Positions 1 to 9,600 of a stretch of 64,000 nt of DNA are shown piece after piece. The stretch is taken from assembly GCA_948099385.1 (NCBI GenBank), contig CANUEZ040000151.1, positions 2,426,001-2,490,000 of the forward strand. Direction: 5' to 3'. The notes under the pieces are model-generated. The model was given only the letters and a program-made list of their open reading frames with translations. It was not told where the DNA came from and did not search any database. Both the position numbers and the translations under genes were made by a program. Origin of the DNA: Fasciola hepatica. Its lineage: Eukaryota; Platyhelminthes; Trematoda; Plagiorchiida; Fasciolidae. Position 1 is the first letter of the stretch; each line of letters begins with the position of its first letter.

Positions 1-221
1 TGTAAATTAGGTTCGACTCTTCGCTCATCGGTACTTGACACCATTGGAAATGGAATAAATGTAGTCGACGCTCTAACACTGCGATGCACTTTACTTATTG
101 CCTGAATTCCCTAAATCATCGCATTGTAACAAAATATATCATTGAATAACTGTATGTATTAGTTCCACAATCAGCCTCTTGTTCATCCAATCTCCTCATT
201 GCCTGCTTTTGTTTATTTAAG

Positions 222-353
222 CGCTTGGAACTGGAAAAGGAAAACCAATTGTTCTACAATCGGTATGCTGAGCAATTCAACCGTCGATTTGTGACCCGTA
301 AATTGGAAGAGACATGGACGCTCTTGTCCAAGAGCAAACGTTTTGATCTTTAG
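222..353 (+). CDS. Candidate 3'-terminal exon of an unidentified gene
   Basis: A pyrimidine-rich tract ending in TTTATTTAAG lies directly before an open frame of 43 residues that ends in TAG at 351-353. Read in phase 0 the peptide begins RLELEKENQLFYNRYAEQ and ends KSKRFDL. It is rich in Lys, Arg and Glu and looks like the end of a helical or coiled-coil protein. No domain is recognised. The rest of the gene would lie to the left, outside the window. No AATAAA is obvious within the next 100 bases. The alternative is a chance frame: 43 codons is not long, so the support is the splice-like acceptor plus the unusual charged composition. Confidence 0.4.
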   Translation, partial: RLELEKENQLFYNRYAEQFNRRFVTRKLEETWTLLSKSKRFDL

Positions 354-539
354 CGTGAACTTGAATCTACCCGGTCCCCTCTTTGTTGTGACGAGAAGAT
401 ACCTACCTACAGTGGGCTCCCAAATCTTGTAAATATGTGCGTTCTATAGTTAGTGTCAGAAAACTGTTGCCAAAATGAAACGCGTTTTGACGATTTGTTT
501 TTGAAGTCTGTGGCGTCGTAAGGTGATTCAACAAGAAAG

Positions 540-1055
540 CTTAGTTCACCGTGAGAAGTGATGTTCGTCAAGGTTGCTTTCTGTCGCCCTCTGATTTTCG
601 AAGTTGCTTTCTGCTATGGAATAGCGGTATTGATCTTTGTTCAGTCAACAAACTGACCTAGAATACGCGGACGACGTTGTGCTTCTGAGTAAAAATCCAA
701 GTAAGTTGCCATCTTTTAGAAGAAATGGATAACACTGTAGCATCTTTCGGGATGCATTTTGCATCCTTCAGTTGTAAAATGGATCTGCAGGAATAGGGAA
801 GCCTTGACCAAGGTAGATAAGTTCTGTTGCTTGGTGTGTCTCTTTTCATATAGAAAGTGTGTTTGAGTTTTGCCAGTCTGTACCAGTTTGGTCGTTGACG
901 TGGCACTGGGTTATCCAACATGTATCGAGTGTACCTGACAGAAATATTAAAAAACAATTGATTTTACTTGTTGAAATCTTTATGTTGACTCTTGATCCCC
1001 CCGACTTTATTTTTTTTCTGCTGTTGTTGCGTTGACACCGTGTTTGTTCTAAAGT

Positions 1056-1127
<72 letters not shown>

Positions 1128-1545
1128 AACGTGACAACACTTATAGATGAGTTCTTGAGTATGGCTGGGAAGTAAGGCCATTACGGACAGAAGACACAGG
1201 CTATCGACGTTGGAGTATGGATGCCCTCGCAGCATAATTCGAATGCGGTGAAAATACTGCACCAGTGATGCTAAATTTAGGCGAAGCGTTTGGACCCGAA
1301 AGTCCGTCTAAATGCGAAGCACTTAAACAACAGATTATGGTGATCATTTTATATTGTTTTCTAAGAGGCAGTGTTTGCAAGATGGATCAAGGCGGTCAGT
1401 CCATGACATGAAAGAGGAAAGTATGAAACGTTTGACTAGAGAGCTTGGCCGTGTGGAAACGTATTGGGCTTCGGGTTGGAGGCCTACGAAGTCACCCAAA
1501 GGAACAGTTACAGATATTGGATGTTTCTTCCATTTACAGTAATAT
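540..1545 (+). pseudogene. RTE-type LINE fragment (RT to C-terminus), split by a (TA)n tract
   Basis: Two blocks on the same strand carry consecutive parts of one non-LTR reverse transcriptase. The block at about 550-960 has the palm motif DVRQGCFLSP, then LEYADDVVLLS at 658-690 with both catalytic aspartates, and a thumb-like FGMHFA segment. The block at about 1140-1545 has the C-terminal signature seen in this LINE type (a degenerate copy of LLYGCE...RPLR, a degenerate copy of FDHRCLRSI, then GGQSMT and LTRELGRVET). About 180 bases between the blocks are AT-rich and hold a (TA)n tract. Stops and frameshifts break every domain, so this is a dead 5'-truncated copy. RTE-type is my assignment from motif texture and has not been tested by phylogeny. 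Confidence 0.72.
1060..1124. repeat. (TA)n microsatellite
   Basis: An uninterrupted dinucleotide TA tract of about 32 units. It lies between the two halves of the broken plus-strand LINE and is probably an expansion inside that dead copy. Confidence 0.98.
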
Positions 1546-1749
1546 CAGTCAATACTCGTGTGTTTTTGCATGTGCGTAGTTTTAATTTATTTTTTTGTGT
1601 TAGCATACTGATCATCGTTTCAAATTTCTAGCCACTGAAATGATAATCAGGAATTCGCCACTAAGTGCAAAAACGTTATTTTGGCCTATCACATCTTAGC
1701 AGTCATATAGGACAGTGACCGCACATCATCTGTGATACAACAAGCACAC

Positions 1750-2434
1750 TAAATTTGGGTACGCGTGCACTTGGTATCTTCAATAGAGTTGGAAAAGAAA
1801 CAGGGATATAGGGCAGCCTTATCGTACTTCACTGGACACAACAGAGGTTGGCGAAAGCTGGCCATAAGCCCTAATCCGACCTGAGGTATGACGATATAGC
1901 TCTTTGTGGACCGACACATACTTTTCAAGTACACCGTTACTTAACGAACAATGTCATCGTGCAGACCTATCGACGGAGTTGTAGGCCAAGCGAATGTCTA
2001 GAAACAACGTTCGTTGGCTTTCGGAAGGCTTAACGGTGCTCTAACAGCTGCTGAAGGGTGAAGATTTGATCGATGTATCCACGACCGGTACGAAACCCAG
2101 CCTGTTGCTCTCGAGTTTACTCGACGCTGGCAGCTCGGACGCTACGGGGATTAGACTTATGTCCCTACGGTTGATACAGTCACTACGCGAGCCCCTCTTA
2201 AAGATGGGGACAACAATCGATTCCCCCCACACGGGGGGAACTTTCTCAGAGAGCCGGACCGTGGAGAACAAAGCTTGAATTTATCTAGCGAGCTCTATTC
2301 CGCCATCTTTAAACAGAACTCGGGAAAGGCCATTGAAGCCCGGTGCTGTGACGTCTTGGGGCTTGAATGTCCTTGCGGATCTCCGCTTCAGAAGAGGAAT
2401 CTGTTGAAACAGATCACGGGACGTGTCGGAACAG
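1750..2434 (-). pseudogene. RTE-type LINE, RT part, 3' of the LTR insertion
   Basis: Read on the minus strand this is a decayed reverse transcriptase. In order from high to low coordinates it has the pre-palm linker (a LLKR-like stretch with a degenerate APG.DGL and LFKDGGIELAR, then a stop), the fingers block WGESIVVPIFKRGSRSD followed by ISLIPVASELPAS, then a shifted frame with QAGFR and DQIFTLQQLLE, and near 1760-1830 a degenerate VRQGCPISPFLF motif B. At least three frame changes separate these pieces. The upstream part of the same element continues on the far side of the LTR retrotransposon (7061 onward), so 2434 is an insertion breakpoint and not a natural end. Confidence 0.75.
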
Positions 2435-2439
2435 CTATG
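2435..2439. repeat. Target-site duplication CTATG, left copy
   Basis: CTATG directly precedes the left LTR and is repeated at 7056-7060 directly after the right LTR. A 5-bp duplication is typical of Ty3/gypsy integration. Confidence 0.93.
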
Positions 2440-2691
2440 TGTTATAACGGTAAGTCCTAGCTTGATTACCCAGTCAGAGAAAGAACACAAGCCTCTGAAC
2501 TGGAACAGGGTTATGATATTTCTTTGCTGAGCGGTTTTTGAAAGGCCAGGCGATGAACGTACAAATCGATAAAACATGATTGGATGGCGCATGCGAAAGC
2601 GACACAAAAGCTTGTCAGTCACGTTCGACCTGCTGAGCATGGACGGACATCAGCTGAGGCGTGAATCGGACTGGTTTGCGGTCTCAATACA
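2440..2691 (-). repeat. 3' LTR of the gypsy element
   Basis: 252 bp, bounded on the minus strand by TGTATTGAGACC and TTACCGTTATAACA, so it keeps TG...CA ends. Base-by-base comparison with 6804-7055 shows a single substitution, A at 2687 here against C at 7051 in the other copy (plus strand). Confidence 0.96.
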
Positions 2692-4143
2692 CCTCCCTCC
2701 TTTGAGGATATTCGGTAACACAAGCCACGGTAGTTTCATAAGTTCGATTCCTGTGGTTGATATTCAGTCGGCGTATTGGAGGCCGAGTACGTCTTGAGTA
2801 TCTCCGGTCTAACTGTTCAGGTGCCTCCATGGGAGTGACGGCATCTGGGCTTGTCTTGACATCTCGATGCACCATCAGTACATCCATAGGTATGAAATCG
2901 AAGGGACGTTCCACTGATTTGTACAGCATATTTCGAGGTCTGAGATGGTTAACATACCTGGTGCAGATGAAACCGTCGACTCTAACCTTATACGTGACTG
3001 TTCCTTCTCGTCTCACAATCTCTCCGGGAATCCAGTTCTCCAAACCGTTCCGAAGATTTCGCACATAAACTTGATCTCCAGTCTTGAGTGCTCTGACATT
3101 AATGGGTGTATGGATTTGTGGTTCGTTAGTATCTCGAGCGACCGGGATAATGGCATCCAGGGGCAGTCCCATCCGTCGGTCTAGAAGTAGTTCAGCTGGA
3201 GACTTCTGCTCTGCGGCAGCTGAGTTCGGGGTTGAGCGGTATGTCAGAAGGAAAACATCAAATGGCTGCTGTAGTTCCCCCTCCCCTTGCGACCTGACCA
3301 GTGTGCATTTAAACGTGTGGGTGGTACACTGCGGAACAAACGTGGCGAATGCCTTTTGAAACACAAAACACTGCGAACTGTGTAGATGTAAATTGTGGGC
3401 CATTATCCGAGACGAGAACTTCCGGCATACCGAACTGAGCAAATATTCTACTCAAGTTTGTAATTAGAGTTTGTGGTTATGACACATAAAAATAACTTCG
3501 GACCATTTGGAGTATGCATCGATAATGATTAGGTAATGCATATCGTCAATGGGCCCGGCGAATTCAGTGTAGATGCGTGACCAGGGGGCTGCCATGATTG
3601 AGGTTCTCTCTTAGGTGGTAGCTTAGTCGCCATTGAACAGTTGTGACAAGCTTTCACCTCGTGTTGAATTTTTTGGTCCATAATGGGCCAATGTGCATAA
3701 CTCCGCGCAAGTGCCTTCATGCGACTGATACCAGGGTGACCATGGCGAAATTGTTTCAGTACCGTTGACTGCAATGTCTGGGGCACAACGACTCGCTCAC
3801 CGAGCATGTGACATCCTTGTTCAATAGATAAGGCTAACCTCTTTTCGAGGAACTCTTGGTGAGCTCTGTTAGGAAGGTTACGCGGCCGACCCGTTCTGCA
3901 ATAAAGTAACACGTCCTGCAATAGTTTGTCCTTCGCTGTTTCGCGCCGGATCATTTCAGCGGTGACTGGTAGACCGCGCAGCAAATCTTCGAAAACATAA
4001 TGAACACCGGAATCAACGGCGATCGATGCAATTACATTATCCTCATCAGGGAGACGACTGCCATGATCAGCTATTAGTCTGGAGAGGGCATCGGCGTGCT
4101 CAAAGCTTGTTTTTATGAAGCGCAACTCAAAGTCATAACCCAA
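2684..4143 (-). pseudogene. Gypsy integrase, frameshifted and missing the catalytic-E segment
   Basis: Minus-strand frames carry the HHCC zinc-binding domain at about 3620-3760 (HGHPGISRMKALARSYAHWP, then KACHNC). The core follows, with the first catalytic Asp in a MHYLIIIDAYSKW-like block in a shifted frame near 3500-3550, and the second in SDNGPQFTS near 3395-3425. The expected stretch with the third catalytic residue (normally a QSNGxAER-like block) is absent: the frame passes from a YHP triplet straight to TFKCTLVRSQ near 3305-3325. The C-terminal part is open (LLTYRSTPNSAA, SPAELLLDRRMGLPLDA, an NLRPRN-like end) and runs across the polypurine tract into the LTR. Integration activity would be lost. 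Confidence 0.85.
2692..2703 (-). other. Polypurine tract
   Basis: On the minus strand AAAGGAGGGAGG abuts the 3' LTR. This is the expected position and composition for the plus-strand DNA primer of a retrotransposon. Confidence 0.85.
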
Positions 4144-5410
4144 CGCTGCAAGCGATTTGCAGTGTGCAGTGGTACCCCTGTCTTCGTGCCAGAGATGGAT
4201 AATAAAGACTTGTGATCAGTGAGCAGGGTAGATTTTCTGCCATGTAGCATCTTATGAACCTTTTTGGGTGCAAAAATTAGCGCCAGTTCTTTTTCAATTT
4301 GGCTATAATTCTTTTCTGCTACTGTGAGTGATCTAGAAACATGATACACGGCCTTACGACTGCCACTGGGAAATTCGTGCAGTAAAATCGCTCCAATTCC
4401 ATACTCGGAAGCATCAGCGGCTACAATCATGGGTAACTTGGTGTCATAGTGAGTGAGGAGTAAGTCGAACGTGAGAACTCGTTTGATGGCGACAAATTCG
4501 TTTTGGCATGCCGGTGACCAGTGCCATTCATTGTTTCGTGTCATCAGTTGGTTCAAAGAAGCTCTTAGCTGATGCATATGTGGTACAAAATTGTGATAGT
4601 AATTTACGAGCCCGAGGAAGGACTGCAGCGTTTCTTTATTGGTTGGAGCGGGCATGCGGTAAATCGCTGCGATCTTCGTTGGATGCGGTCTTCTACCAGT
4701 ACAGCCAATGATCGACCCCAAGTAAGTGATGCTGGATAATCCGAATGAGGTTGGTCTCGGAACCCGTACTCGGAAATCTTCTGCAAGGTCATATTTAAAT
4801 GCCTAATATGTTCATCCGTTGTTTTGCTAGCGGCAATTATGTCATCTAGATAGACCATTGCGAATTCTAGACCGGCCAACATCGTATCCATTATCTGCTG
4901 AAAAATTGCTGGGGCCTATTTAACACCAAAAGGCAAGCGATTGTAGCGCTCAAGATCCTTGTGAGTGTTTACAGTGAGCAACTCCTTGCAATCGTCCTCT
5001 ATCTCTTCTTGTAGGTAGGCGTCAGAAAAATCAATTTTTGAAAATATTTTACCACCGTTCAAAATAGCAAACAAATCGTCTGGCACAGGTAGTGGGTACT
5101 GATGTGTTTCAAGACATCGATTCAATCCTGTTGAAAAATCGGCGCAGATGCTGACTGTGCCATTCGCCTTTCTGACTACTACGATAGGTGCCGCTCATGA
5201 GGAGTAGCTGACGGGGAAAATTACTCCCAATTGTTCCAACCGGGCCAACTCGCGGTCAACAAGCTCCACTGTTGCTTAAGGTACAGGTCGTTTGGGACAA
5301 AATAAAGGTCTAGTGCCGGGATTTGCATGTAAAACTGCTTTTGCCTTACAACATAAATCAAGGCCATCGGTAAAAACGTCAGGATAATCTGTTTTAAAAC
5401 GAAATTTCAA
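4113..5410 (-). pseudogene. Gypsy reverse transcriptase and RNase H, broken
   Basis: Order on the minus strand: a linker with NPGTRP, the RT block [24 protein letters not shown] (motif A with Asp), YNRLPFGVK (motif B), YLDDIIAASK (motif C, both Asp present), then after a frame change near 4770 a YLGSIIG block. RNase H follows, with AADASEYGIGAILL, the KELALIFA helix and LLTDHKSLL. Damage seen: TAA near 5276-5278, TGA near 5195-5197, TAG at 4916-4918 immediately after GVK, a frame change near 5400 between protease and RT, one near 4770 and one near 4135. The catalytic residues themselves are intact, so inactivation is by stops and shifts. Confidence 0.88.
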
Positions 5411-6644
5411 TACACAAGTCTTTAGAGGACACTGATACAACATCGCTCACATGGTTTGGCTGTAAGAGAGGTATAGAGTCAGAAGAATCACAAATTTCAT
5501 TCAACGGAAACTGCCAGAAATTCAATTTGTCTGTCCAATCGATACCAAGGAGGTTTAAGTGACTGAGTTTTGATATGTAACAAGTACCACACGAACGACA
5601 GTCACGAAAAAAAAATTCGCCCCGGAACTCACCAACAAATGACAGTTGTTCACCTGATGCTGCACGAGCAATATGGGTAGTTTGCTGATAAACTAGTCTG
5701 CCTAGTAAATACCACGTGACTTCAGAAATGGTTGTCACATCAGATGTTGTGTCCACTTGCAATTTCACTGGTAGGTTATTAATGCAAATAGAAATGTACT
5801 TCCGGCGTGACTGAAAATCGAGGGAATTCATGGCGAAAATGAGGTTTGAAGAACTGCGACGTCCGATTGGTACATCGCTGTATGAGTGTGGCTTAGGGCG
5901 GCCACGGCAGATGCTTTCTCTATTACCAATTCCACCACAAATTCCACATTTGTGTGACCTGTACGCACAAAAACGAGCGAAATGCCACAGTCCGCAGTGC
6001 CAACATGCGGTGCGTGGTCTGTCTCGGAAGTTTGGTTGGGGAATTCGTGGTCTTCTAGACGTAGGTAAAGCGTTGATCACGGGAATTAGCTGCATCTCTG
6101 GTTTCTGGATCATCTGCGTATCGTGTCTTAAATTAATCAAGCGTTGACACTCTTCGGTGATTTGTTGTAACGTGATTTCGGGGTCTGTTTCAAGCTTGGC
6201 TAAAAGCCGGGTGCAAATGTCACTGACAGCAGATGCGTGGAGGCCACAGGCAAGAACAAGAGTTTTCAACTGATTGTTTGTGAGACTCTGGAGTTTGAAA
6301 CGTTCACATTCACGGTTAACCCGGCCTGTATAGGAGACAAAATCATTGTCTGCGCTTTTCGAAATTTGTAACCACTGGTAACGTGTGATAAACAAGGAGG
6401 AACGTTCACCAAAAATGGTACTGAGGTGTTTCGCTGTCTGTGCTAAATCAAGCTCCCTTGGATGTTTCGATAGGATGAAATTGCAGTATCTGTCGTGTTC
6501 AGCTGGACCCAGTTTACGCAACAGAAGGCGTACGCGCGCGACTTCATCGAGAGTGGCACCATCAACTTTAGGAACATCTTCGTATCTACGATACCATGAG
6601 TCGAACGTTATACCATCGTCAGGCTGATAGTGAAATTCACTCAT
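5394..6644 (-). CDS. Gypsy Gag-nucleocapsid-protease open frame (416 codons)
   Basis: This is the only long intact frame of the element. It starts with MSEFHYQPDDGITFDSW at 6644, about 160 bases after the 5' LTR. Residues 1 to about 190 form the Gag capsid-like region. Two Cys-His zinc boxes follow (CWHCGLWHFARFC, then CGICGGIGNRESIC). The retropepsin domain begins with VKLQVDTTSDVTTIS. The family active-site triad is Asp-Thr/Ser-Gly, while here the glycine position is Thr, so the protease is probably dead although the frame is open. In the family the frame would run on into RT; here it ends in TAA near 5394 after a shift. Gag could still be made in principle. Confidence 0.85.
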   Translation of the reverse strand: MSEFHYQPDDGITFDSWYRRYEDVPKVDGATLDEVARVRLLLRKLGPAEHDRYCNFILSKHPRELDLAQTAKHLSTIFGERSSLFITRYQWLQISKSADNDFVSYTGRVNRECERFKLQSLTNNQLKTLVLACGLHASAVSDICTRLLAKLETDPEITLQQITEECQRLINLRHDTQMIQKPEMQLIPVINALPTSRRPRIPQPNFRDRPRTACWHCGLWHFARFCAYRSHKCGICGGIGNRESICRGRPKPHSYSDVPIGRRSSSNLIFAMNSLDFQSRRKYISICINNLPVKLQVDTTSDVTTISEVTWYLLGRLVYQQTTHIARAASGEQLSFVGEFRGEFFFRDCRSCGTCYISKLSHLNLLGIDWTDKLNFWQFPLNEICDSSDSIPLLQPNHVSDVVSVSSKDLCIEISF

Positions 6645-6783
6645 GCTTTAGAACAGCGTCTCCACAGTTGATATCTTCGGACTATCCACTTTTGATTGCA
6701 CAGAAAGCCGCTGGATTACAATTTCAAACTGTTCTTGTTGTTGCTTGAGTAGCTGCTGCATAAATTCCATTGGAATAGCCACT

Positions 6784-6797
6784 ATCCAACGTCGCCA
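6784..6797 (-). other. Candidate primer-binding site
   Basis: On the minus strand TGGCGACGTTGGAT starts 6 bases after the end of the 5' LTR. The pairing tRNA would end in GCCA, so its discriminator base would be G, a feature typical of eukaryotic serine tRNAs. The assignment to tRNA-Ser is inference; the position and the TGG start are what is seen. Confidence 0.6.
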
Positions 6798-6803
6798 GAA
6801 ATT

Positions 6804-7055
6804 TGTTATAACGGTAAGTCCTAGCTTGATTACCCAGTCAGAGAAAGAACACAAGCCTCTGAACTGGAACAGGGTTATGATATTTCTTTGCTGAGCGGTT
6901 TTTGAAAGGCCAGGCGATGAACGTACAAATCGATAAAACATGATTGGATGGCGCATGCGAAAGCGACACAAAAGCTTGTCAGTCACGTTCGACCTGCTGA
7001 GCATGGACGGACATCAGCTGAGGCGTGAATCGGACTGGTTTGCGGTCTCACTACA
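6804..7055 (-). repeat. 5' LTR of the gypsy element
   Basis: 252 bp, read on the minus strand from TGTAGTGAGACCGCAAACC to TTACCGTTATAACA. It is identical to the other LTR except for one base. Promoter and polyadenylation signals should lie here, but I see no clear TATA box or AATAAA. Confidence 0.96.
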
Positions 7056-7060
7056 CTATG
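7056..7060. repeat. Target-site duplication CTATG, right copy
   Basis: Exact copy of 2435-2439, directly outside the 5' LTR. Confidence 0.93.
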
Positions 7061-7390
7061 AAAGGGGCTGACGCTGTGGGCCAACTAAGCTGTGCTTTGA
7101 TGTGCTCCGCCCAGGGTGAAAGATGACGCTAGAGACTGTGGATAGACGAGCCGTCAGCATCGCAGATAGTTTCGCTCACATTCAATGGCTTCTTACCGGT
7201 GACTCGGATGGGATGAAACAACTTGCTGGAATTTCCCATAGGGGCATCATTTCCCATCTCTGATGCCTTTTGAGACCACCAGATTTCGCGATCTCTACGC
7301 TCGTTGTGAGATGTGCCGCATTATGCTCACTACCAGCCGGGATGGACTTGTAGTGAAAAGGCTGACGCGGTGTGACTGAAAACGCGTTTA
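7061..7390 (-). pseudogene. RTE-type LINE, linker upstream of RT, 5' of the LTR insertion
   Basis: Minus-strand frames show KLFHPIRVTGKKPLNVSETI, then ICDADGSSIHSL, a stop, and PWAEHIKAQLSWP. In RTE-type LINEs these segments lie between the endonuclease and RT domains and lead straight into the linker that resumes at 2434. The continuity across the LTR element shows that the two LINE pieces were one copy before the insertion. Frame changes occur within it. Its 5' limit is unclear: 7390-7900 has no endonuclease motif that I can recognise. Confidence 0.7.
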
Positions 7391-9600
7391 TTCCAAAAGT
7401 GAATGATCAAACCATTACACGGAAGGACCGTACATGCGTGTCAGTATAGTGCGTCAGTAAAGTCAGCTGACTGCGGATTGATAGGCATACAAGGCAAACG
7501 AGAGTGGACGGTATAGCAGGGTTGAGAAAAAATTCAAATCGGTAAACGTCCGGACCGAGGCGTAGAAATCAATACAAGCTCTACAGACTGGCGTGCATCA
7601 AGAAGATGTGGAGGCGCACCAGAAATCCATGTTCTCACGACGCAATAAGTCACGCTACAACTCACTAAGTTAGCAGAATACAAGGCATTCTTGTTAAGCG
7701 ACCAGTGTTGGCTGATGTTATCTGGTGTCGTTGATCCCAGTCTTTTATCCGGAGCGTTTCGGAAAGTTGAGAGGCAAGATGGATCAGGCAGCATATCACA
7801 GTCTAACCGCCGCTACATTGTGCGTTTGGCACGCCCAGCGTCACGTGGCATACGAAGAAGGGTTTCAGTACTAATTCAAGAGAGAAAAAAAAACTTCGAT
7901 CGCAACCTTGGCCTAGAGAGTTTGGCCGATGATGGAAGCGGATAAAGATGGTGGTTATTGGCTTTCTCAACGTTTTAGAAAGTAGTCTTTGGCGATTGAG
8001 TAGAATCCCACAGTGCTTCGATTGTCAACACTGCGGTGGTGGACGCACGCCTTGTGTAGGTGTATAGGGGCGACCGTGTTGTGATTGCGAATATTCCTGC
8101 CAACGTTGTTCTCGAGCGGTCGTCGCTGCGATCAAGAGTATTTTCCAAGTCTTCCATTTCACAAGTCCTTCGGCGATCGGAGTCTCGATTTAAGCCTTGC
8201 TTTCTCACACACTGACCAGAAAACGCTCCAACACCTGCTCTTGACGATATGCTGCGTCTGATGGAACTGTCAGGCGTACCAGTCGACGGAGTGCTATAAG
8301 ATACTCTGTCAGTTACGTTGGCTGAATAAACTGCTTCTATCGAACTGTTTATGTGGTAAACGTACAAAACTATAACTTGGGGTAAGTTACTTGGTCCTGT
8401 TTAGTCATTTAACTGTACTTCCATACCTAGTTAGTTCTCAACTTCCTTTGCTCAGACGGACAGAAAATCAAGAAAAATCACCAAAAGATGGCTGAAACCA
8501 TTTTCATCACGCCGGTCAAACGGCAGGGCAATAAAAATGAAACTTCGAACCGAAGCAAAACAACAGCAACTCCAAGCGCAAGAATCGAGATTTATCCTGT
8601 CCAAGCCGCAGGCTCAGTACATTGATCGATTAACTGCGGGATTCTAATCAATCGCCAAAGACTACTTTCTGGAGAGTTGAGGAAGCGAATATCCGCCGTC
8701 TTCATCTGTCCCCAACATCGGCCAAGCTTGCGATCGAAGTTTTAGATCACAAGGAACGAAAAGGAATGAAGAGGTGGAAAGAGAGATGAGATAGAAGAAT
8801 GTGGAAAAAGAAAGAAGGCATTTTAAGGAAAAAGGCAGTACAGGGAAAAGGGAATAAAAGACGAATGAAAAGTGAAATAGAGCCTGGATGGATAGAAAAT
8901 GACTTGAAAGTTATAGTGTTCTATCCAGAGGGACGTCGTCCAGTAGACAAGGAAGAAGAAGTGGTACTTGCGAAACAATCGCGAGACCGTCTAACGAACC
9001 GAAGGGATACAAGGGAACGGCAATCATGAGTGCTGTGGACAATACGGGAGAAAAACAACTGCAACGAACCCCGATAACGAGAAGTGCCATCGGCTCACGA
9101 CAAACGAGCGACAGCACTGTATCTGCAGTGACAAACGCAAATAAATTCTTAGAGATTGGAAAAAGGGTTAGTCCAACGGAACCTTGAAACCAGTGACCAT
9201 ACCTACAGGATGTGCTCATGAATAAATTTTATGTTGTCTTCATCGTTAGAGCATACCAAAGTCCGTACGCTTTCTCCTTTCACTTGGAATAAAGCATTCA
9301 TTCAATTTGAGTTTAGTTTTGCCCAGTTATTAGGCTTTATTGTTACGAGAATTTAACCTAAATATTTCTAAGGAATGGAGAGTCAAATGTCAGTGGAACT
9401 GCCTGTGTCCATGTGTGGCATCCTAAAGTGCGATGGGGTGGTGAAAAAGAATTAAATTTCCTGGCATATCTGCCCCAAATTTTGCCATTGAAAGTGCAGT
9501 GAGCTTTCTAATGACGACTCTAAACCGGATGTAGAACGCCCCAGCTTAAAGTAGACCTGTACTGTTTGTGTGAGGGCATGTAGATTGCTGTCATAAGGGG
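7391..9600. other. Region without a recognised gene; two short open frames and polyA signals
   Basis: No domain is recognised. A plus-strand frame of 45 codons at 8488-8625 begins MAETIFITPVKRQGNK with a good initiation context (AAAAGATGG). Another of 53 codons at 9026-9187 begins MSAVDNTGEKQLQR and is followed by AATAAA at 9221-9226 and a second AATAAA near 9289. This could be the 3' end of a small gene or of an unrecognised repeat. 8050-8075 shares a TGTAGGTGTATAG.GGCGA word with about 20325-20345. Confidence 0.3.

Larger units (their letters stand above)
2440..7055 (-). mobile_element. Complete-length Ty3/gypsy LTR retrotransposon (4616 bp), coding region broken
   Basis: The element is read on the minus strand: 5' LTR at 6804-7055, gag-protease, reverse transcriptase, RNase H, integrase, polypurine tract, 3' LTR at 2440-2691. 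It is flanked by the 5-bp duplication CTATG. The order PR-RT-RH-IN makes it Ty3/gypsy; the gag Cys-His boxes and a possible serine tRNA primer suggest a mag-like lineage, which is inference. The LTRs differ at one of 252 positions, which implies a recent insertion, yet pol carries several stops, frameshifts and a deletion through the integrase active site. It sits inside an older LINE that resumes in the same orientation on both sides. Confidence 0.93.

Noticed and set aside
846..1262. 138-codon minus-strand frame with a Tyr-Ile run
   Set aside because: It crosses the (TA)n tract and lies antisense to LINE coding sequence; a shadow frame.
2281..2640. 119-codon minus-strand frame that appears again in part at 6648-7004
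   Set aside because: The shared 5' part is the LTR itself, which explains the duplication; the remainder is LINE sequence in one copy and element leader in the other. Not a duplicated gene.
7691..7945. Plus-strand frame rich in Arg and Ser near the LINE relic
   Set aside because: It lies next to minus-strand LINE sequence and has no motif; treated as non-coding.
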